Shown here in pieces: positions 25,065 to 37,189 of a DNA stretch of 64,000 nucleotides; the first letter of the stretch is position 1, and every line of letters starts with the position of its first letter. Under the pieces are notes generated by a model that did not search any database, was not told the DNA's origin, and saw nothing but the letters and a program-made list of their open reading frames with translations. The stretch is from Lycorma delicatula (taxonomy: Eukaryota; Arthropoda; Insecta; Hemiptera; Fulgoridae): positions 152,254,575-152,318,574 of the forward strand of contig NC_134455.1 in assembly GCF_047948215.1 (NCBI RefSeq), read 5' to 3'. The position numbers and the translations under genes are program-made.

Positions 25065-25925
25065 AAAATATTTTGGGCCTTTTCTGTCTCTCCCTCACAA
25101 TGGTTTTTTTTAAGAAACTATTTAAACTCAATAAGAAAATAAAAATTGTTATTTTTCAGTAACTTACATATATATTGACATTAAAAGAATTAGATGTAAT
25201 AAGTTTTTAACAAAGTAATTTTTCTACACTATTTTATTTGATTTTGTATTGACATTTTAAAATTAGATGTTTTACATGTAAGAAATTTATAATACTGTTG
25301 TTACACACAGTCATTAAAAAAGTGCATTATACTTCTTAGCCTTTTCTGTTTTCTGAAACAGAATAGACCGGTTAGCAAGCAAAGCGAACATAGGTTATGC
25401 TTAATTAGATTAATACATCATCATAACTTTTTTTCTGTTTAGCCTCTGGAACCACCATAAGGTATTACTTCAGAGAATGAATGAGGATGATATGTATGAA
25501 TGTAAATGAACTGTTGTTGTCTTATGCAGCCTCAGGTCGACCATTCCTGAGATGTGTGGTTAATTGAAACCAAACCACAAAGAACACCAGTATCCATGAT
25601 CTAATATTCAAATCCATATAAAAGTAACTGCCGTTACTAGGATTTGAATCTTAAAACTCTCAACTTTGAAATCAGCTGATTTACAATGACAAGTTTAACC
25701 ACTAGACCAACCCGGCGGGTTATATCAACATAACCAAACCAAACATAACCTACACTCGCTTTGCTCACAAATCTTATCTAATTAATGTTAAATGTACAAA
25801 TTATATGCAACTTATTAATAACAAAAGTGACATTTAAACTAATTACAATAGAGATAAATATCATTTTACATTAATTAAAAAAAAAAACCAATGTAGGGAA
25901 AAACAGAAAGGGCCCAATATTTCTA
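25065..25925. mobile_element. Foldback element interrupted by a SINE
   Basis: Outer arms: ATATTTTGGGCCTTTTCTGT from 25068 and, reversed, ATATTGGGCCCTTTCTGTTT ending near 25920, both followed by a CCC, CAATGG/CATTGG and a T-run. Inner arms: CAAGCAAAGCGAACATAGG at about 25377-25395 against, reversed, GAGCAAAGCGAGTGTAGG at about 25750-25768. Between the inner arms sits SINE copy 2. The arms are imperfect and of unequal length. No coding capacity. Confidence 0.65.
25428..25719 (-). repeat. tRNA-derived SINE, copy 2
   Basis: In SINE orientation: CCGGGTTGGTCTAGTGGTTA, then ATCAGCTGATTT, AAGTTGAGAGTT, a B-box-like AGATTCAAATCC, GGTTTCAATTAACCACACAT, CTCAGGAATGGTC, and CAGAGGCTAAACAG before an A-run. 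It sits in the centre of a foldback element. Confidence 0.82.
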
Positions 25926-26199
25926 TGTTCATACCTTCCTACAATAAAAAAAAAATCATGTTACACTCAATTTTTGTGGTCTAAAAGAAATATTTACAAA
26001 TTCAAGTCAAGCAGAAGTAAATAAGTATAAACAATAAATATTTTTTTTTTTTTAGTTAATAAACATACAAAACACAAAGTAACATATAAAAATATCTAAA
26101 AATAAAATTTTCAAATGCTTTGATTTCCACTTTTTAAAACTGGGGCAACTTAAGGGATCATACACGGTCAACTTCAAATTAAAAATTAGTTTTTAAATT

Positions 26200-26645
26200 T
26201 GATTTTAAAAAAAAATTTGGAGATTTTTCTTTGAAAATCTGCAGAGAAAATATTTAAGAGATGCTGTACACAGAAAGAGGCTGAAAACCAGACCTAGATG
26301 TGTATCATGACAACATGCCAGCTCACTTCTTTCTGATATAATTTGGTAAAACACAAGAAAATCATTATGCATTACCCACCTACTCTCTAGATTTAAATGC
26401 AAAAGACTTTTTTTTGTTTCCCAAATTAAATATAACATTGAAAGAACATCAGTTTCAAACCATAAATATGGTTGAGGAAAATAGAATACAACAGTTGTGC
26501 GCATTCTCAAATACATGTTCCAGGAAATGCTGGGTCCAGTGTATTATCAGGCAATGGGGACCACTTTGAAAGGGACAAGCCTACATAGAAAGTTGTAAAT
26601 ACATGAATAAAGTTTTACACAAGTTTGGTCTTTCTTAACATACAT
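26200..26645 (+). pseudogene. Mos1-like mariner transposase remnant, C-terminal
   Basis: Across frames: FLENLQRKYLRDAVHRKR, HDNMPAHFFL, HYPPTL.LNAKDFFLFPKLN, TLKEHQFQTINMVEENRI and a CIIRQWGP-like tail. These follow the mariner order (L..LRDA.RRKRP, HDNAPAH, PPYSPDLAPCDFFLFPKLK, GRRF.TIEEI, F..W..RW..C). Multiple shifts. It ends about 100 bp from exon f of the Mars/HURP gene. Confidence 0.65.
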
Positions 26646-26681
26646 TGCAAATTACACGTTCAGAAAATGCAATGGAGGGTG

Positions 26682-26736
26682 GAGGTGGTGGTGGTGGTGA
26701 TGATGATGATGTGATAATAATAATAATAATAAACAC
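26682..26736. repeat. GGT/GAT/AAT compound microsatellite
   Basis: (GGT)n, (GAT)n and (AAT)n in succession, ending within a few bases of the exon f donor. Confidence 0.85.
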
Positions 26737-26740
26737 TTAC

Positions 26741-26919
26741 TATTGTTACAGGGCTTGTGCCTAATTCTTTTCCAATAATCGATGTATTCAACGCACAAAA
26801 AGCACCAGCAGTTGAGGAACGCCTCCTTTCATCTTTATTTTTAGCTTGCGAATTCCTCCTAAAAACTTTCTTAAGAAGAGATTCAGGCTTATTTACTGGT
26901 GACTTTCTTGTTGGTGTAC
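26741..26919 (-). CDS. mars: Mars/HURP exon f, basic Ser-rich segment
   Basis: A 179-nt exon. Acceptor ttttttaataaag before 26919 (phase 1), donor ACAATA|GTAAGT after 26741 (phase 0). The product begins GTPTRKSPVNKPESLLKKVF and continues with RRNSQAKNKDERRRSSTAGA. The TP and SP sites and the RRNS and RRRSS motifs resemble proline-directed (CDK-type) and basophilic (Aurora/PKA-type) kinase sites, as expected for a mitotic spindle protein; this is motif inference only. The downstream side is crowded: a microsatellite starts within about 10 bp of the donor and a mariner remnant ends about 100 bp away. An in-frame alternative donor (CCT|GTAACA) 9 nt upstream is weaker. Confidence 0.78.
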
Positions 26920-28990
26920 CTTTATTAAAAAAATACCAAATTATTAATACCACAGTAGTGTTGCTTTTTTAACACAAAATACTATCAAGAAAAGGTAAGT
27001 AATTTTATACTTAGTTCACTGGCAACGTAAACTTTTAATCTTTCATTGTATCATCTTCTACCTCACAGATACAAAAAAATTTAGTGGTAATAACTGATAT
27101 ATTCAGAATGTTTCCTGTTTGGCCAGCAGGTATTGTTCATTAGCAAATTACACAAAGTATCGGTTTTATTAAAATCTTGCATTCATCAAAACTCCATAGG
27201 AAATAAAGAATATTTTTATTTACGCAAATAAAATGGATTAATGATAACATGTTGCCTATTATGCATCATAGTAGCTAAAAAATATGGTTGTATGTGTAAG
27301 CATAATGATTACAACTTATTTTAAATATTAATTATTCATTATAAATCATATCTTGTCAGTATACTAATAAAACAATTTACCAGTGTAACCAATTTATCTT
27401 AACATTTACAATAAACTACTTGTCCTTATTAAATCCATAAATAAAAAAATTAACACACTAAGTCTACTTATAGTTTTTTTGTGATTAAAATACAGTTTTT
27501 GAATTCCTTAAGTTCCAGAAAATAAGTCTGTAAAATATAGACTTTGTCTTTATTGTGAAATTTCAGGTCGTTCAGGGATTATTTCAAGAATAAGCTAGAT
27601 ATTAAAAAATAAGAATTTTATGAATTATTACAAGAGAAAGCATATTATATTATTATTTTTATAAAAATATGAATTCAACATTGTTCAGCCCCTGTATGTA
27701 ACTGAACTATTGATAATAAAATTAATCAACAAAACAGAATGAAATTTGATTACACATACCCTCCATTTAATATAGAAGCATTTAAAATACACACAAAAAT
27801 TTATTCTATACCATCAAACTATTAACACTTATTCCTAGCTAATTGTCAGAAACAATCTTTGGCATTAAAAACAATTGCAAATTCACAAACAAATTTGGTA
27901 TTTTAGAAGATGGGGAGTTGTTTATACTGTAACTACACTATAAATAAATAAATAAACAGCTGAAGATGAGGTTCCCCAAAATTACTCTGTTATTTAATAA
28001 TGAGGCTAATATAATAAAACTTGAGTTTGTTTTAAGAGGTATCTAAACTACACTGATATCATTTCACACCAATGTAAAGGGATGTACTAGTAAAATTATA
28101 ATTTTTAAAAATATTTTGATAAATTATTAACATGTTAAAGGCACATCTTGATTTAGATAATAATTTAGTTTAGAAATACTTTACGTAAATTAAAAAAAAG
28201 GATTTGCACAAAAGATATCAGCAAAAAGGTTAAAAATAAAAATCTCACATATTTGTTTCTCATCTTTAAAGTAAAAAACTTGTGACTCCGCACGTAGTTT
28301 AGGATTTTTCCCACTGGTCAAATCATTTCCATAAATTCTACATAAGGGCAACCCATACTTTTTTCTTCATAATGTACTCTTTGCTCTCAAATCATATTCA
28401 ATTAAACATCAGTTTCTCTGGAGAAATAAAAAACTATGGACCCCATATCTAGTAAGTAAAGTGCTTTGTGAACCTGGGGAATCACATGTCTAATCCTCGT
28501 CTTACAAAACCATGCAGCAGATATAAATATCAATTCGGCATTTATGAGTAATATCTCATTTGCTTAGGTTGAGTCATTCTTTCACTTCCATGTGCAAATG
28601 CAATTATTACTTTATGTGTATAATAATGTATTGTAAGGCCAGTGCCATGGCATGCTGATAAGCAATTAAATATTTTATTGAGTCTTTGTTATTGATGTTT
28701 AATAATAACATCATTAGTAATTCTCTACATCATTAATCAATTCAGTGAAAGAAAGTATCATTTCAATGTTTGTTATTGTGTTACTCTGTACGATACAATT
28801 TCAGAGTAAATTTTTATAACATTTTTATTTAGTGTTATTTTCAGTAATTTAATTTACCCTATGTTCTGTGCCAATCACATTTTAACAATCAGTGATTATG
28901 TCATGAAACATAGACCAGGAAAACCCTTAACTAGCTCCGAAAGAAAAAAATCACACATGTACATATAACCTTAATACAAGATAACCCTGA
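26920..28990. other. Intron sequence, nothing recognised
   Basis: AT-rich; no coding or repeat signal that I can name. Confidence 0.4.
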
Positions 28991-28999
28991 AACTGCAGT

Positions 29000-31900
29000 C
29001 AGATATTGCTTGGAAAGCAAGTAGTGCAACAGGGGTTATTGAAAGAACAATTTTTATATAATAAACAGAAAATAGATTCTATAAATGTTAGCTCTAAAAA
29101 GCCCCAAAAGTATGTGAAGACAACCAAAAGGTGGATGATTTTACTAAAATCACTTTCAGAAAAAAAAATTATTCCTTTTATTTCAATAATGAGCTTCCTA
29201 ATTGTACAAAATATTAAATGCTGTGAATACAGATGCTGAACGGCTGAATTTTTCTAGAAGTAAATTTTTCATTGTGTTTTAAATGAATTTTTGTTTCATG
29301 TCCAGAAAAAACAATTCTTTATTGATAGAACGTGAAGATATTATTTCATGGCGTAGAGAGCATTTAAGAGAAATAAGTGATTTTGTGAAAAGGGTAAGAC
29401 AACTTATTATCTAGATGGAGATTGTGTTAATGTGAGACATGTATGGAAGAAGTATGAGTAGATAAAGAAATAAAGAGCATAAAAGATGCTTTTATGAAAG
29501 TTATGTCAACTGGGGAGAAAACTACAGCTGGAAAAGGTAAACAATCAATAATAACACACGTAGAAAGCGAAAATGGGATTTTGAATGGTTGTTTATGGGT
29601 ATTTGAATTGAGATATTCTCAAGAGTATCATGATGAAATGAATGGTGATAATTTTATACAGTGGTTTACAAAGTTGTCGAAATTGTGGCTGAAGGATCCA
29701 TCGTAGTAATGCATTATCCCCTGTACCACTGCCTGATAACTGATAAAATTTCAAGCGCTACAATCAGAACATTAGAAATTGCCAAATGATTATACTAGTC
29801 AACATGATTTTTGTCACCAGTCCCAATAAGTGTACTTATTGCAGTTTTTTATCCTGTTTTCAAATATGTATTTGGAATTTCTCCATCACCTACAGTGTTT
29901 TTGTTATTTTAATGTTTTTTTTAATTTTGAAACATTTTTCATCCATTTGTCCATTGTCAAGTAAAAGCTTTTAGAGCATTGTAAATAGGATGGAACCAAA
30001 TGAGCTAACTCAAAGGGTAGCATTGCCACTCTTGTGCAGGTTCAGATGCATTTAGACATGTACAAACACGGTCTAGCATAGCACACATTCATCAGAACGA
30101 TGCCAGTTGTGAACCAATAAACACGTCATTGCAAGTGCTTTGTGTGTCTGAATTATTGTGTTTTACATATTTACAATTTTATTTCTTTTAATTAGTCATT
30201 AGTTACAAAATGCCTAGTTTGTTTAAATCATCCTAACAATTTTTGTTGTATATGTGGTGAAGTGACGCTCAAGTCCCAAAGGTGAAACCTTACTCCATTA
30301 GTAAAAAAGTGTTATGAACTTTATTTTGGGTGTAAAGTCGGAGACCAAACATGCCACATGCTATCCCTATGATTTGGAAGGAACCCAAAGATCACTTCTT
30401 CTGTCTGTTATTTCTTATGTTTTCTGATGTTTTACTTATCGTAATTGTCATTCTAAATTTAAAGACTTTTTCTGAAGAAAATGACTTATTGTTTTGTAAT
30501 GACATTTCTTCTCTTATGAAGACACTTTGGAAAGAACAAAACCCAACAGAATGGTGCTTGTTCATTGATTTCTTTAAAGTTAGTTTCAAAGCTGTGTTTC
30601 TGCATAATGCAATAAATTCCCATCACTCACTCACTCTGCTAGTATGAAACAAACATATGAAAACTTTAAATTTATATCGGAAAAAGCTTCAATACACAGT
30701 GTATGATAGGAATATTTGTGGTGATTTGAAGGTAATTGTACTTATTCTTGGTCTGCAGCCTGGTTACACAAAGTACAATTATTTTTTGTGTGAATCAGAC
30801 AGAAGCATTAGACAGTAGCAAGGGACAGAAAAAACCATTTCATTAGAAAAGAATGACCTAAACATGAACCAGTCATTCCTGAACAGAAAAATGTGAAACA
30901 TGACTCGTGTATTTCTAAAAATTTGTATCTACCTCCATTACTTATCAAACTAAGATAAATGAAAAATTCCATCGAGGCCATGGACAAAACTCCTGGATTC
31001 ATGTACTTAAAACAGAAGTTTCCTAAAATTAGTGATGCAAAAATTAAAGAAGTAATATTTGTAGGTCCACAAATATGATCACTATTGCATGATGAAAAGT
31101 GTAAGGAACTATTCAATCCACTGGAGAAAAAAGCAGTTTGGCAAGCATTCAAAAATGTTACTGAGAGTTTTTTTGGGAAATCAAAAGGTGAACGATTACC
31201 GTGATATTGTCAACGATCTTATAAAAATTTAGGTTCTAATATGTCCTTAAAAGTACACTTCCTGTACTTGCACCTAGATTTCTTCCTTGGTGCAGTGAGT
31301 GAAGAGCACAGGAACACTTTCACCAGGAGATTTCAGCTACGAAAAAGAGGTATTCAAAGCAAATGGAATCCTAATATGCTGGCCGATTACTGTTGGACCA
31401 TCAAGAGGGATGCTCTACAGCCAAAATATAGCAGAAAATCATCATTTCTTACTTTCTCGGTGAGTCAAATGTTTGAATATTGTGTAGTTAAGAACGCAGA
31501 AAGTATTAAGATGTTTGAAACTATAAATGCCTGTCTCTTGGAAACCTTGTTAGTTGGAGAAAAACCAATATATTTGAATTCAGGAGAAAAAATACTATCA
31601 GAATCACATATGTTTCTTCCAGAGACAAAAATTTTTTTTTTGTTCTCAGTGTTATTAAAGTAGAAGAAAGTCACAGACCAAAGACGTGTTTAAAAGTAGA
31701 ATTTTAAAAATTTTAAAATCAGTTAAACAAAAGTATATTCATTATCAAGTAAATGAAATAGCAAAATCAAAAAATTATGCCATGTTTCGTCTTCCTACAC
31801 ACTGCTGCAATTTTAACCTGGTAGATTGATCTGAACACAAAATTTAAGTCAAATAATATAAAATTTTTTTTTGATATAAGGTGTTAAATGAAGTAAATGT

Positions 31901-32042
31901 ATATGCTTGGAAAAATTGTATTCAACATGTAATTAAAGACAGTTTATGTGAAAATATTACTGAAGATATTGTGATAAATTTGGGAAACTATGACAATAGT
32001 TTAACAGACAGCAGCTTATCAGATATTAAAGAAATACACTGA
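29000..32042 (+). mobile_element. DDE_3-type DNA transposon split by another insert
   Basis: The 5' half (29.0-29.8 kb): TIFI/LYNKQKIDSINVSSKKPQK, then EREDIISWRREHLREISDFV, YYLDGDCVNVRHVWKK (usual YYLDETWVN.GH), STGEKTTAGKGKQSIITHVE, ILNGCLWVFELRYSQEYHDE and MNGDNFIQWF. The 3' half (31.74-32.04 kb): YQVNEIAKSKNYAMFRLPTH, CCNFNLVD (usual LPPYHC..NPIE), AWKNCIQHVIKD and LGNYDNSLTDSSLSDI. The segment expected to hold the second catalytic Asp reads VVMHYPLYH instead of VVMDNAPYH, so D is His (CAT at 29712). Between the halves lies an unrelated gene family member (30.2-31.5 kb). Confidence 0.65.
30230..31480 (+). pseudogene. Copy of a multi-copy arthropod gene of unknown function
   Basis: In order, over at least four frame changes: FCCICGEVTLKSQ-like N-terminus, LTPLVKKCYELYFGCKVGDQ, HAIPMIWKEPKDHFF, LFCNDISSLM, EWCLFIDFFKVSFKAVFLHN, NICGDLKVIVLILGLQPGYT and KYNYFLCESD, KVLLPPLH.KLG-like remains, MSLKVHFLYLHLDFF, GAVSEEHRNTF and LADYCWTIKRDAL. 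I recognise this order from an uncharacterised family present in many near-identical copies in insects and hydra (DUF-like, with paired Cys near the N-terminus). Function unknown. Because it interrupts a transposon it probably moves, or was moved, as part of one. The frame is broken. Confidence 0.6.
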
Positions 32043-32084
32043 GGTAACAAATATTTTTTTACTATTTTACTTGAAATTTTAATA

Positions 32085-33391
32085 CGAGGGTTATTTTTTT
32101 TTCAAGGTCCGATCAGTCACGAAATTAAAACCACAGTGAAAATAAAAAATTCTTTATTTGTAACAAGTATTTACGCTATTTCTCTACATAGTCGCCACTC
32201 CGATTTAGACATTTGTCGTAGCATGGTACTAACTTTCCAATACCCTCGTCATAGAACGGAGCCGCCTGTGTTTTCAGCCACATTTCTGCTGGTCTGCAGC
32301 TCGATGTCTGTGCCAAAATGTTGTCCTCCTAGCCAGCATTTCATGTAAGCAAAGAGGTGAAAATCGGATGGAGCCAAGTCCGGGCTGTATGGTGGGCGAT
32401 CAAACACTTCCCAATGAAAACGCTGCAGGAGCTTCTTTGTTACAGCTGCAGTGTGCGGCCGAGCATTGTCATAGAGAAAGACAATGCCTGATGACAACAT
32501 TCCTCTCCGCTTATTCTGAATTGCCCTTCGTAGACGTTGAAGAGTCACGCAGTATGAGGCTGCAGTGATGGTCGTGCCATGTTCCATGAATTCCACCAAG
32601 AGAACTCAATTCCGGTCCCAAAACACAGTAGCTGTACACCTTTTGTTGGAGAAGGTTCGCTTGAACTTCTTTGGTTTACTGGGAGAATGAGAATGCATCC
32701 ACTGTTTGGATTGTTCTTTTGTTTCTTCAGTTTTGAAATGGACCCATTTCTCGTCCTCTGTGACAATTTTGTTCAAAAAATCTTCTCCTTCATTGTGGTA
32801 ATGCTGGAGAAACGTTAAGGAGGAGTCCATTCTCATTGTTTTGTGATGGTTGGACAGCATCTTGGGAACCCATCTCACACACAGTTTGCAGTACTGAAGT
32901 CTCTCACTAAAAATGGTGTAGAGAGCTGACCTTGAAATTTCAGGAAACGAATCACTCAATACAGAAATTGTGAACAGACGATTTTTTCGAATTGCCTCAT
33001 CCACTCGCTCAACAAGATCATCGGTTGACACTCGCTTCCTTCCCTGACCGCCTGCATCATGAACATCTGTACGTCCTGCTTTAAGTTCCTGCACCATTGT
33101 CGCACTTTGCTGTCACTCACTGAAGTTTCACCGTACATATTACTTATTCGTCTATGAATTTCAGCTGCATTACACCCCTCAGCCTGAACAAATCGAATTA
33201 CCGCACGCACTTCACACTTGGCGGGAGATGCTATTGTTATAGACATATTTACATACTAGCTGCGTGTTCAGAACTAAACAAAGTGACGCGGCATGATTGA
33301 AGGTCATACTAGAGACGCTGTGCAACGGTTCATCCCATTTTTGCACGGGTTTTTATTTCGCGACCGATCGGACCTTGAAAAAAAAACCTCG
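32085..33391 (-). mobile_element. Near full-length mariner with TA flanks
   Basis: A 1307-bp element with TA at 32083-32084 and 33392-33393. The inverted repeats are long: left CGAGGGTTATTTTTTTTTCA then AGGTCCGATCAGTCACGAAA; right (reversed) CGAGGTTTTTTTTTCAAGGT then CCGATCGGTCGCGAAA. The transposase is on the minus strand: helix-turn-helix (VRAVIRFVQAEGCNAAEIHR, KVRQWC), linker (LCVRWVPKML), D1 (IVTEDEKWVHF), D2 (FLYDNARPHTA), D3 (YSPDLAPSDFHLF) with 34 residues between D2 and D3, and the C-terminal YDKCLNRSGDYVEK. Three lesions: a frameshift near 33083, TGA at 32606-32608 where Gly is expected, and a frameshift near 32295. Otherwise well preserved, so a relatively young insertion. Confidence 0.93.
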
Positions 33392-33399
33392 TATATCAG

Positions 33400-34556
33400 T
33401 AATACAGTTTCTTTAATTTTTTATTTTTAAGCTAAATATATCATTTATCACAATTTTTGTATTAAAAGTTATTTTTACTTCATTTTTGTGTTACAAGTAA
33501 AAAGAACTGATGGATTTTTTCTTGGATGGATGGTGCTAAATTAAATTAGAATCATCATACTGTAAGTTTTGATTTACAGCATGATTTTGCAAGACATATT
33601 ACAATTAAAAAGTTCTGACTTAAACATTACAATAGTTAGGTAATGGCACTGACATGTTGGAGATTACATTGTGCAATATTCACACATCTGGTCTTTTGGA
33701 ATATCACATTATCAGGAAGACCAACTAATTTTTGATATTATTCAACTGTTTAACTTAAATTGTTTTCGTAATTCACAATTTCACAGTAGTTAGTAAAAAA
33801 GAAAACCCCCATCACTTTAACGCTGCTTTCTTTGACCTATGAGAATTTCAAGATTTACACTGAGATGACTAAGCTTCCGTTTTCATTATCACTTGTATTA
33901 TCTCAAATTCTTTTCAATATCATTAAAATTTTGGTTCATTAACAGTCAACCAGAGCAAAAAATCTAACAAACACTGTAGACTCTTACATACAACTATAAC
34001 TCTTACATACTTTGGCCACTCTGTCCATATCATACAAAATAATAACACAACAGAAGCACTTAATATTATTATGCACAAAAACTATTGGGCAGTGACTTAA
34101 CAGATAAGATCAGAAACAATCATGAATACATAAAAAGGTCAAGAATAGTAGTGTGCTTTTGGCTGCCTTGCCTTTTAACTCCAGCTGCTATTCAAGTCAG
34201 TAAGTCAGATATTTTTTTAACAGACTTCATACACACCAGAGATAATTAAATGATGTATGCTAAACTATCAATATCAAATATTGAGTTTGGTGTGTTTACA
34301 GAAAAATTATGATTTTTTATCTTAAACTCAAATCTTAACATAATTTATTTAAGTTGCAAATTCTATCATCTTAAAAATTTCTCTTAACAGAAAAAGATTT
34401 AAACCAACAACAGTTACAATAATTTCTCAAGTTGGCTGATGCCTGCAACATTTATTGTTGTACTTAAACATTAATATACATTTATTTAATCCTGATTAAT
34501 ATTACAACAATAAAAATTTTATTATGAGTATCTATACTGATTAGTGTCTAATTTAC
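33400..34556. other. Intron sequence, nothing recognised
   Basis: AT-rich, no coding or repeat signal identified. Confidence 0.4.
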
Positions 34557-34664
34557 CTGATGGCTCCAAATTTTCTGTTTCTTCTGGAGCATTGTGATGA
34601 ATGTTCACTACAGAATTATCTTCAGTTCTAGTTGATTTATCAAGCTCATTACACCTCTTTAAAC
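34557..34664 (-). CDS. mars: Mars/HURP exon e
   Basis: A 108-nt exon with acceptor gtggaattttag before 34664 and donor CCATCAG|GTAAAT after 34557, phase 1 at both ends. It encodes LKRCNELDKSTRTEDNSVVN followed by an acidic stretch ending ENLEPSG. No domain is recognised; it lies in the linker C-terminal to the GKAP domain. Support comes from two good splice sites, an open frame and phase match on both sides. A larger ORF covers it, but its extra N-terminal residues are intronic. Confidence 0.7.
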
Positions 34665-36230
34665 CTAAAATTCCACAAAAATAACAAAATATTCTACATA
34701 ATACTTTTAACATACCAAATTCTAACTTATAATTAAATGTTTAATAAGACATAGAAGGAAAGTTTTGATATACACTCCTACTTTCACTTATGCAAACATG
34801 TAACATTAAAACTGGTTGCTTATATTCAAAGGGAGATAAAATCTAATTTACTATACTTTGTATAAAACAAAATTAAAAATATATATTTCATATTTATTCA
34901 TAAAATATATATTCATACTTCGCTATGATTAACCATAATTCCAGTTAAATAAACATAACTTATCAGTATTTATTTATATACTAGTTTCCTTCATAATCTA
35001 TTTATGTATTACATTTACAAAAGTGAATGCAATATTGCACTTTTTAATTTGGGTTATGAATATGTATAATAGTAAGATAACTTAAATGAATAACAGATCG
35101 ATACCATCTTTTAAATCTTCAAAAAGAATAATGTGAATGTAAAAAATGCTGAAAAAAAAATCAATTTAATATTAGGAATTGACACCTTAAAAAACTGTAA
35201 CATAGCACTTTGGCCAATCAAAATTTCCATTACAACGAGGTTGTCTTAAAATTTTTTGGAGACAGTAAACTAAGCATTCGTATTAAGAAATGTAATGTTT
35301 AGCTGTAACTTATAAAGTGATTTTGCAATTTTTCATCTATTTTAAATAATAAATTTCTTTTTTACCAAGTATTTTAATAACAAACGTTTTGAACTTTCAC
35401 AGATTAATTAATAGCAACAGTTTTTCTAAATAAATTTTCATCGATTTATCAAACAACACCAGTGCCACAAATAATTTCTTAAAATTTGGCATTCCACTAG
35501 CAAGAAATGAATATTTTATTTAATCTGTGTACTTTTATCAAACTCAAGCCTGACGCAGATATTTCATTTATGTCTTTCCATAGCTCAAAAACTTTTGCAA
35601 TACATAGAAAAATTTGTATCCTTTTTTTATGTGAATGAGTTCAAAATATGTAGTGCTTCTGCTTATTAATTACAAGAAACGTTTTCCAATTTTGCAATTT
35701 TCAAATTTCAAACAAAAAATAATTCAATGGGCATTATTATTATTTACTTATCTTCTTATCTCCTGTATTTTTCATAAATATGTTATGAATAATATATTTT
35801 TTGTTATGTTATTTTCAAATATGTATTACGGAAAAGAGAAAACTAATTTCTTGACAAAATAGTTGTTTATACTTTGTAAGAAATAAATAAACTCTAGCTT
35901 GGATTTTATTAAAAATTTCATATTTTCTCAACCATATTACTCACTTTGATAACAAATAGTTTCTTAGAATATTTATCAGAACAAGGCTATTCATCAAATA
36001 TTTAACTGCCTACAGATTGAAATCATACAGAAGAAAATTACTTTCCCCAGAAGAATTTGTATGCGATTACCATGTTTACATATACATAAAATGAACAAAG
36101 ATAGTTTATTTCACATTCTATAATAACAGTAATAATAACATTGTATCGATTAACCCCATTGTTTTTTATTACTTACCGACAACATTTAGACATTAATACA
36201 ATTAGTTTTTCACATGTTTTTTTTAGTTCA
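34665..36230. other. Intron sequence, nothing recognised
   Basis: AT-rich; the ORF at 35635-35862 has no family resemblance. Confidence 0.4.
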
Positions 36231-37185
36231 CTGTCATGAAAGCATATCTTGATTACTGAAGAAATATTTCAGAAATTTTTGTTGTAGTCTTCTTTAGTAA
36301 GTTATAGATTACAAATGAATCACAGATTATCTCAATTGTGTCTAAGTCTGATGAGTTGTCAAGCCATGGAAAAACAGTTATACCATTTTCATTGTAGTTT
36401 TTGCATTTTTTAGATTTATGGCAATTGTAAGATCTTGGTGGAAAATATGTTTCCAGTCGCTGGCTGGAGAAGAATGGAACCACTCTTCTCTAGAATAAAG
36501 TTTTGTATTTACCAGAAATCATCATTTCTTCTACTGGAAACAATAGTCCTGGCCCATGAAACATCAAACAGCCCGAAAACATTTTCTTTGGAGGATTTTT
36601 GGTGTTAGCAGAATATGAGAAAATGATATAACCTCATTTGAACTTTTGCAAACAAACTTTACTTTATATCCCTGGACTTCAAATGTGATTCAACAGAAAA
36701 AAAGAACTCTTTTCTCTTGTACTACTGTATACTCAAAATCTATAAAGATCTGGGCTAAATCTATCCCATTATAAATGTTTCTTTCAAATTAATACATGCA
36801 GTAAGAAGTTGCTTTTTCATTGATCGGTGTGTTCTCTGACCAACTTCCAGAAGTCTTTGTTTAACAATACTCACATGGATATCAACACCATTTTTTCTCA
36901 TTTCTCTATTAAAATCCACAGGAGATAACCTAGGATTTATTTTGTTTTCCTAATCAATAAATGATCTGTCTAAGGAGTGGTTTTCCTTACACAACATTTT
37001 TCTTCTTTTTTGGAAGGATAAAACCAGTATTTTTAAATTGCTTTAAAATTTATTTACAGTTTACCTTACATTCTTCAGCAATCATCCTCTGTGACATGCT
37101 TGTACATTGATAAAGTAAAATTCTGCTTCAAGATGTTGTTGTCTTTTTCTATTTTTCTCCAGGGTGAAAAACACTTTCACGTTAT
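36230..37185 (-). pseudogene. Tc1-like transposase remnant
   Basis: Minus strand, from about 36960 down: NPRLSPVDFNREMRKNGVDI, HVSIVKQRLLEVGQR (second helix-turn-helix; usual T...I..EL....V.VS..TV.RRL.EAG), KKQLLTA, then PPKKMFSGCLMFHGPGLLFP, EEMMISGKYKTLF, the FQQD-equivalent lost, CHKSKKCKN, ENGITVFPWLDNSSDLDTIE (usual WP..SPDLNPIE). The NSSDLDTIE change and the frame breaks near 36720 and 36500 make it inactive. Tc1 family rather than mariner because of the NPIE-type end and the GCF..HG.G motif. Confidence 0.72.
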
Positions 37186-37189
37186 CATT

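Noticed and set aside
32368..32818. Plus-strand ORFs in the 32.3-32.8 kb region
   Set aside because: Antisense of the mariner transposase, whose DDE motifs read clearly on the minus strand.
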